Shown one piece after another: positions 59,361-64,000 of a stretch of 64,000 nt of DNA. The number at the start of each line of letters is the position of its first letter. The first letter of the stretch is position 1. Both the position numbers and the translations under genes were made by a program. Source of the DNA: Stictocephala bisonia (taxonomy: Eukaryota; Arthropoda; Insecta; Hemiptera; Membracidae); NCBI GenBank assembly GCA_035578905.1, contig JAQJVL010000004.1, positions 9,972,152-10,036,151 on the forward strand. The letters are read 5' to 3'. The notes below the pieces were generated by a model. The model searched no databases and was not told where the DNA came from. It was given only the letters and a program-made list of their open reading frames with translations.

Positions 59361-60838
59361 TTAATTTACATGAAAAAATATAAGGCTTACATTTTTTAGT
59401 ATATATACATTTTAAATTTCAAAATGCTTTATAGGAAAAGTGAGACTAGTTCCCCTGAAATTAAATTTATTCCAAAAGGTTCTGATTCATAAAAAAATAC
59501 ATAAAAATAGTTATTTGTGTTTAAAATATAAAATTATAATCCGAAAATTACAATCTGATCACAGGGAGCACTAGACAATAAATTGTGCTCTCTTTAAATA
59601 AAGGTGAAGTTTAAAATCGAACGTTCATAAATGAAGTTGTAATCTTCTTTTTAAATAAATATTGGCCATATGGAGAGTAAAATCCAATATGGTGGTAGGT
59701 GTAGCAGTCTCTTAACGTATCTTTTGAATGACGGAAACAGCAGAGTAGTACAAATTTGTATTGTTACCTCTGCATTGTATATACTGTACAGTTTGAATGT
59801 TGAATACAGATTAGGTTCAGGAGTTAACCACTAGTAGTGAAAAACTGTGTGTTTCATATAAAATTTTTTGGGTTACGGCGCCAACAGAGATGGGAGGTGA
59901 CAACCCGAGTGCCGGCTCGGATTTCTTCGGTTAGGTTCGTTTTTGGGTACCCCCACCAAGTCACGTGATCAGAATAAAGAGCTGTGATTGGCTAAATTAT
60001 CCAATATGACCACCATATAGCCTTAAAAATAATCATATTTAATTTTTGTTTTTCTAACTACACAAAACCACTTTGTCAGTTAATAATTATAATAGTATAG
60101 GAATTGTGAATAAAATTTTGTATTTATAATGAGAAAAAAAGAAAATTATATATTGATCGTCTGCACTACTCACGATTTTAAAAATGTAACTGAGTATGGG
60201 TATATGTATATATAAAGTAGGAATATGGGTTTTCTTCATACCTTTATGATTACAATAGTTTAAGACAATAATGATTGAGTTGAGTTCATCTTTTACTAAC
60301 CGTTAAGATTGTATTTGTTGGAATTAAAATACAATCACAATTATTTTATTTTCAATTGACCAACATTTCCACACCACGTTAGGTCTAAACCAGGACGTAG
60401 AGGTTTTGGCGCGTTAGAAGTAATTTAACGTACCTCCTTCCCTAGTAGGCCTATGCACACGTGTAAGGAGCCCCATCCCTCGCTCCATACGGTCATGACC
60501 ACTACATAACTAAATGATCATGTCATTTTTTTTAATTGTATTATTTTTTTTATCCCTAGCCAACTGCGTGCCACTTTACTCAGTGAAGCCTTTCAATGTA
60601 ACAAGTAGCCTACAAGATTTTTTATTATATATATATGTTTTTTTTCCTTGAAAATCTCACACCCTGGACTTATGGAGTTTAGGCCAACCAAAGAGTATAC
60701 CATTCACACACATACAAATACACTTAGCATACGAGGACCCGGACTCACGACAATAGGTCTTATATTAATTCTTCCTGTATGGTGCGAGGACCCCTCAGGG
60801 ATATGCGTTTTACGGCTGATTGGATAACAGTCTGCAAT
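59361..60838. other. Mostly AT-rich DNA; GC-richer patches at about 59870-60000 and 60400-60500
   Basis: No gene seen. The first patch contains AAGTCACGTGATCAG and ATCCAATATGACC, motifs that recur in different form at 63400-63850. This may be the other flank or a related copy of the sequence around the polymerase pseudogene. Confidence 0.4.
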
Positions 60839-63290
60839 TTTTTATTGAACAGTATGGTTTGTTTCTTCAAAGTCAATCCGCCAAGATCTCCGTTGTAGGC
60901 AAAGAAATTAGTTAGTCTAGAACTCGCGGTCCACTTATGCAGTTTCTTTTCATCAGCCACCAGTTAAAAATATAACCTCGACCTCACTTTTTCCATACTC
61001 TTTCCATAAGACACGTTATTCATCAACTTGAAAAAGATCTTTCTCAAAGTCATTCGTAGCACATTTTCGTTTTTCCATATTAAAGTTGATGAAAGGAGTG
61101 AGCCATGCGCTTTGTTTGAAAGTAAGAACTCAATGAACTCTCTTTATTTGAAGCCCTAGTTTTAGGTACAGTTTAAGGTTTCTGTAATGTAAACTGTATT
61201 GTTCCGTAGTGTAAGTAAAATGTATCTTCAAAAGTGGTCAGCAATTTAGGTACTTTAGCTGGCTTATAATTAAGTTTACCCAGTAATATTTTAGAATATG
61301 GAGAAAGCAAGTCTTGTGTTATTATTTTGCGTTCTAGATCTAGTGGATAGTCTGAATGAAGGTCTTGTATGTGTTGAGGATAGTGAAGATCAACTTCAAG
61401 GATATAACCCATTTCATAATCATCAGCTATAACCATAATATTCAGTCTCTAATATCTTCCTTTTCTAACCATTTGAAATTTGACTGTGGGAGATACTGGC
61501 TCATCGCTTTTCCATATAAATTGGTACAATCTAGGTATGTGAGATAGCTGGTTGGTTTAGTTGAATCAAAGTTGGAAAGAAGAGGGTTGTTCGCTTTAGC
61601 AAATCTATGTGGTATCATGGCTATACCACCTCGAAGGCCGTTCTCAATAAATAGATGTTGGTCGATGTCTGGTAATAGTTCAAGGCTTATGCCTCTCATT
61701 TTTAACATTGAGTTCCAAGTGAGGCCAGGAGAAGAATACACATTACATGGATCTATTTCATAATATGGTAGGCTGGTGTTTCGGAACCTTTCAAATACAT
61801 CAGCTAGTAGTAGGATGTCAGTCACGAGGTAGAGATTGTGATAGTACAACATTGTTGACATGTTAAAGGTGTTCCAGACTAGTTGTTCATGTGCGTAGTC
61901 TTTGTTAGACATTCCCTGTTGAGTTAAATCATTAAAAATTCCTTTCTTGCAGAAAACTGTTTCTCCAAGAGCTTGGACGCATCGGTCAACCAAGTGTATG
62001 GGAAAACACCCTTACGTATAAGCGGATAATCGTTGGATTCGATGAGCTGATGAAGGATTGGAAATTTGGAAGAGCCTTCTGATGCAAGGTTGCTGACTAG
62101 TGTGTCAAGTGAATCACTAAGGAATTGAAGAGAGTCAAGAAATCGGAGAGATTCAAGAGTAACGGTTATGCAGCGTTCGCTGGTAGTTGCTATGCAAGAC
62201 ATTTTTCTTTTTTGAACTTAGCAAAGCCTTGGATTAAATGGTGACAATCGTATCCTCAAAAGTTATGAAAAAATACTGGGATATGTTGATGGAGTTTGTA
62301 GTTTAGATTAAAATCGTTGTGAGCAGCCCCATTATAGTTTCCATTGACATGGTTATGTTTTCTGACCTTGTCATTCCTAAGTTGATTCTCGCATGTATGA
62401 CAATCTGAAGCATTTTCAAAGTTTCTGTTATCTTCATCTGTCATCGCCATTGGAACGTTTTGCCTTAGAATTGGTACTAATTCTTTAAACTCCTCCATTA
62501 ATTTATTGAGGTTCATTAAAACATTAGGACCTGTATATAACTCTGGTGCCTTGATAGCTTTTCCCTCACTGTCTATAATAACATAACAAAAACCTGATGG
62601 AATGTGCTTGGATACGTTTGTAGTGTGCGATGTCTCTGGATAATTCAATGACGTATCTATATGTATGATCAAGGACTCGAAATCACAGTATATGAATTGT
62701 ACTTTGTGACATAGAGTAAAATTGCATCCGCTTGTCCTCTTCAGTAGGTAATTTGGTCTTTTGAACACCATGAGCAGTGCATAATGGTTCGTGCTCGGAT
62801 AACAATCCATTTGATTACTGATTACCATGAATCGATGTAGACAGTAATTGCAGTAAAATGAAGCACGTTTAGGTTTTGTCAGATTTAAAAGAACACGAGA
62901 CATGTTGGTAATAAGACAGTAGTCTGTTTGGCTTTTATGTTTGATAGGAGTAAAAGATTAGTATGGCTGGATTTACCCTTTTCCTTGGTTATTCTGGCTG
63001 GGTATATCTCATCATTTTCATAAGCAAATATATTTAAAGATATATTTATATTTTGCTTTTCAAAGTTATCAATTTGCGACAAATCAAACAAAGGGTAGTT
63101 AATTCATGTCATATCGAATGTATGTTCAAATTCTTGAATATTCAAACTTTGTATTCAAACGGTTTTTAATATTCAACTTTGCAAATTTTGTTTCCATCAT
63201 GTTCACACAAAGCTCATAAAACAGACCACAGGAAACACTTCTGATCCTTATTCCTGATATTTACTACTCCTTTGGTTGGCTGAGCAAGGT
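60839..63290 (-). pseudogene. Decayed protein-primed type-B DNA polymerase of a Polinton/Maverick-type element
   Basis: At least seven consecutive fragments in different frames follow the order of one polymerase on the minus strand. An N-terminal NIRNKDQKCFLWSVL segment (about 63290-63215) is followed by 63091-62885, then an exonuclease region (62903-62256) with YCDFES and the HVNGNYNGAAHNDFNL block. Next is FLDSLQFLSDSLDTL (62202-61924), then the start of the polymerase palm (61993-61442) with GLRGGIAMI and YLDCTNLYG, which holds the motif A aspartate. Two further pieces reach about 60850. The frame ends near ILFNK, and the downstream part, including the second catalytic DTDS-type motif, is missing. 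Such polymerases belong to Polintons/Mavericks and related adintovirus-like elements. Frameshifts, stops and truncation make it non-functional. No capsid, integrase or ATPase gene is visible in the window. Confidence 0.85.
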
Positions 63291-63358
63291 CTTTAGGTGT
63301 TGGTATGTAGTCATACACAGACAGTAGTAGTGAATATCTGCTGGTTTTGGCACCACTC

Positions 63359-63396
63359 TCGGGTATCTTCGGGTATCTTCGGGTATCTTCGGCTTT
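63359..63396 (+). repeat. Short 10-bp tandem repeat
   Basis: GGGTATCTTC occurs three times in a row, with a related GGGCATCTTC at about 63472. It lies just upstream of the polymerase fragments and creates part of a spurious minus-strand frame. Confidence 0.8.
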
Positions 63397-63397
63397 C

Positions 63398-63860
63398 GGA
63401 TCCAAGATGACGACTACGTTCGGGTCACGTGACCACCCCGAGCTCTAATTGGTCGAGAGCGGCCACCTTCGGGCATCTTCGGTAGTAGATATTTTCTGAT
63501 GGTTCTGGGCTCACTTTTTTTTGGTCACGTGACCGGATCCAAGATGGCGGCGCAGTGTTGCCAACCCACTGTGGGAATTTTCCCTCCCAAAATGTCCCTC
63601 CAAATTCCCACATTTCCCACACATTACCCGCCAAATTCCCACGTTATACTATATAAAATTCACTCCTAACCTAACTTTTTCCTTATTATACTATATAAAA
63701 TGCACTTTTTTTGTCCAATATGACGTCATGAAATACAAAAGATGGCGACCGGATCCAATATGGCGTCTTTTCCCGCCCGCGCCAACTCACACCCCGTGGG
63801 AAAATTCCCTCCCCAAAATTCCCTCATCCAATATGGCGTCTTTATACTATATAAAATTAA
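63398..63860. promoter_or_regulatory. Cluster of palindromes, YY1-like and TATA-like motifs
   Basis: Two identical 12-bp palindromes GGTCACGTGACC lie exactly 100 bp apart (63423 and 63523). TCCAAGATGGCG-like motifs occur at about 63400, 63538, 63713, 63754 and 63828. TATACTATATAAAA occurs three times (about 63645, 63695, 63844). The region is GC- and CpG-rich. GTCACGTGAC is the E-box type bound by USF/MITF/TFEB-class proteins, and AAGATGGCGGC is the YY1 consensus in animals. Whether this is a transposon terminal promoter or a host promoter cannot be decided. Confidence 0.3.
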
Positions 63861-63876
63861 CATCATATATACTATA

Positions 63877-63995
63877 ACAAACGCCGACCGCAGCGCCCCT
63901 GGCGACAACGCCGATCACAGCGCCCCTGGCGGCAACGCGACCGCAGCGCCCCCTGGTGGCAATGCCGACCGACCGTAGCGCCCCAAGCAGCAATA
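63877..63995 (+). repeat. 27-bp GC-rich tandem repeat, about 4 copies
   Basis: GCCGACCGCAGCGCCCCTGG then CGACAAC recurs with changes such as CCTGGTGGCAAT. The unit is nine codons, which gives a spurious Ala/Gly/Pro-rich frame. The array may continue beyond the window. Confidence 0.8.
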
Positions 63996-64000
63996 CCTAG

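Noticed and set aside
63742..63978. 78-codon Ala/Gly/Pro-rich plus-strand frame
   Set aside because: Its second half is a 27-bp tandem repeat (nine codons) and its first half crosses TATA-like AT runs. It has no coding features.

Overview
The window looks like a stretch of AT-rich arthropod (probably insect) nuclear DNA. The reasons are jockey-type and CR1-type retrotransposon fragments, a TTAA-flanked transposon with a Mutator-like transposase tail common in insects, a decayed Polinton/Maverick-type DNA polymerase B, tRNA-derived SINE remnants, degenerate CCTAA-type tracts, and no prokaryotic gene organisation. The species cannot be named from the sequence alone. No complete host gene is visible. 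Two short stretches look like protein-coding exons: one at 50388-50469 with a signal peptide and splice donor, and one at 53708-53857 with acceptor, open frame and donor. Both rest only on sequence signals.

The dominant feature is tandem repetition. Nine different satellite or minisatellite families cover nearly half of the window: A (40/41 bp, 6290-8371), B (63/69 bp, 11521-15454), C (94 bp, 16975-20410), D (82/85 bp, 21384-35066, about 13.7 kb), E (43+44 bp dimer, 37856-40047 plus a remnant at 36262-36355), F (56/63 bp, 41854-44425), G (36 bp, 48645-49690), H (97 bp, 50757-52210) and I (86 bp, 58922-59360). Several carry a dyad-symmetric motif in each unit, and B, D, E and F show higher-order repeats, that is, blocks copied again at a fixed offset. 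Array D is interrupted twice by the same non-satellite spacer, which contains G-rich units related to family G, 27 kb and 21 kb away.

Mobile elements lie between and inside the arrays. 1-1256 is a jockey-like reverse transcriptase pseudogene. 9126-10245 is a short TTAA-flanked DNA transposon. 36356-37851 is a 5'-truncated CR1-like LINE inserted inside array E. 40048-40226 is a SINE at the end of array E. 45398-46315 is a TA-flanked element with long inverted termini, and 47417-47815 is a foldback element. 54190-54438 and 47254-47360 are LINE C-terminal remnants. 60839-63290 is a frameshifted, C-terminally truncated type-B polymerase. The last 600 bases are GC-richer and hold repeated palindromes, YY1-like motifs and TATA-like motifs.

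The remaining stretches are AT-rich DNA in which I see no supportable gene. Most long open frames in the window are by-products of tandem units whose lengths are multiples of three, or of three units together.
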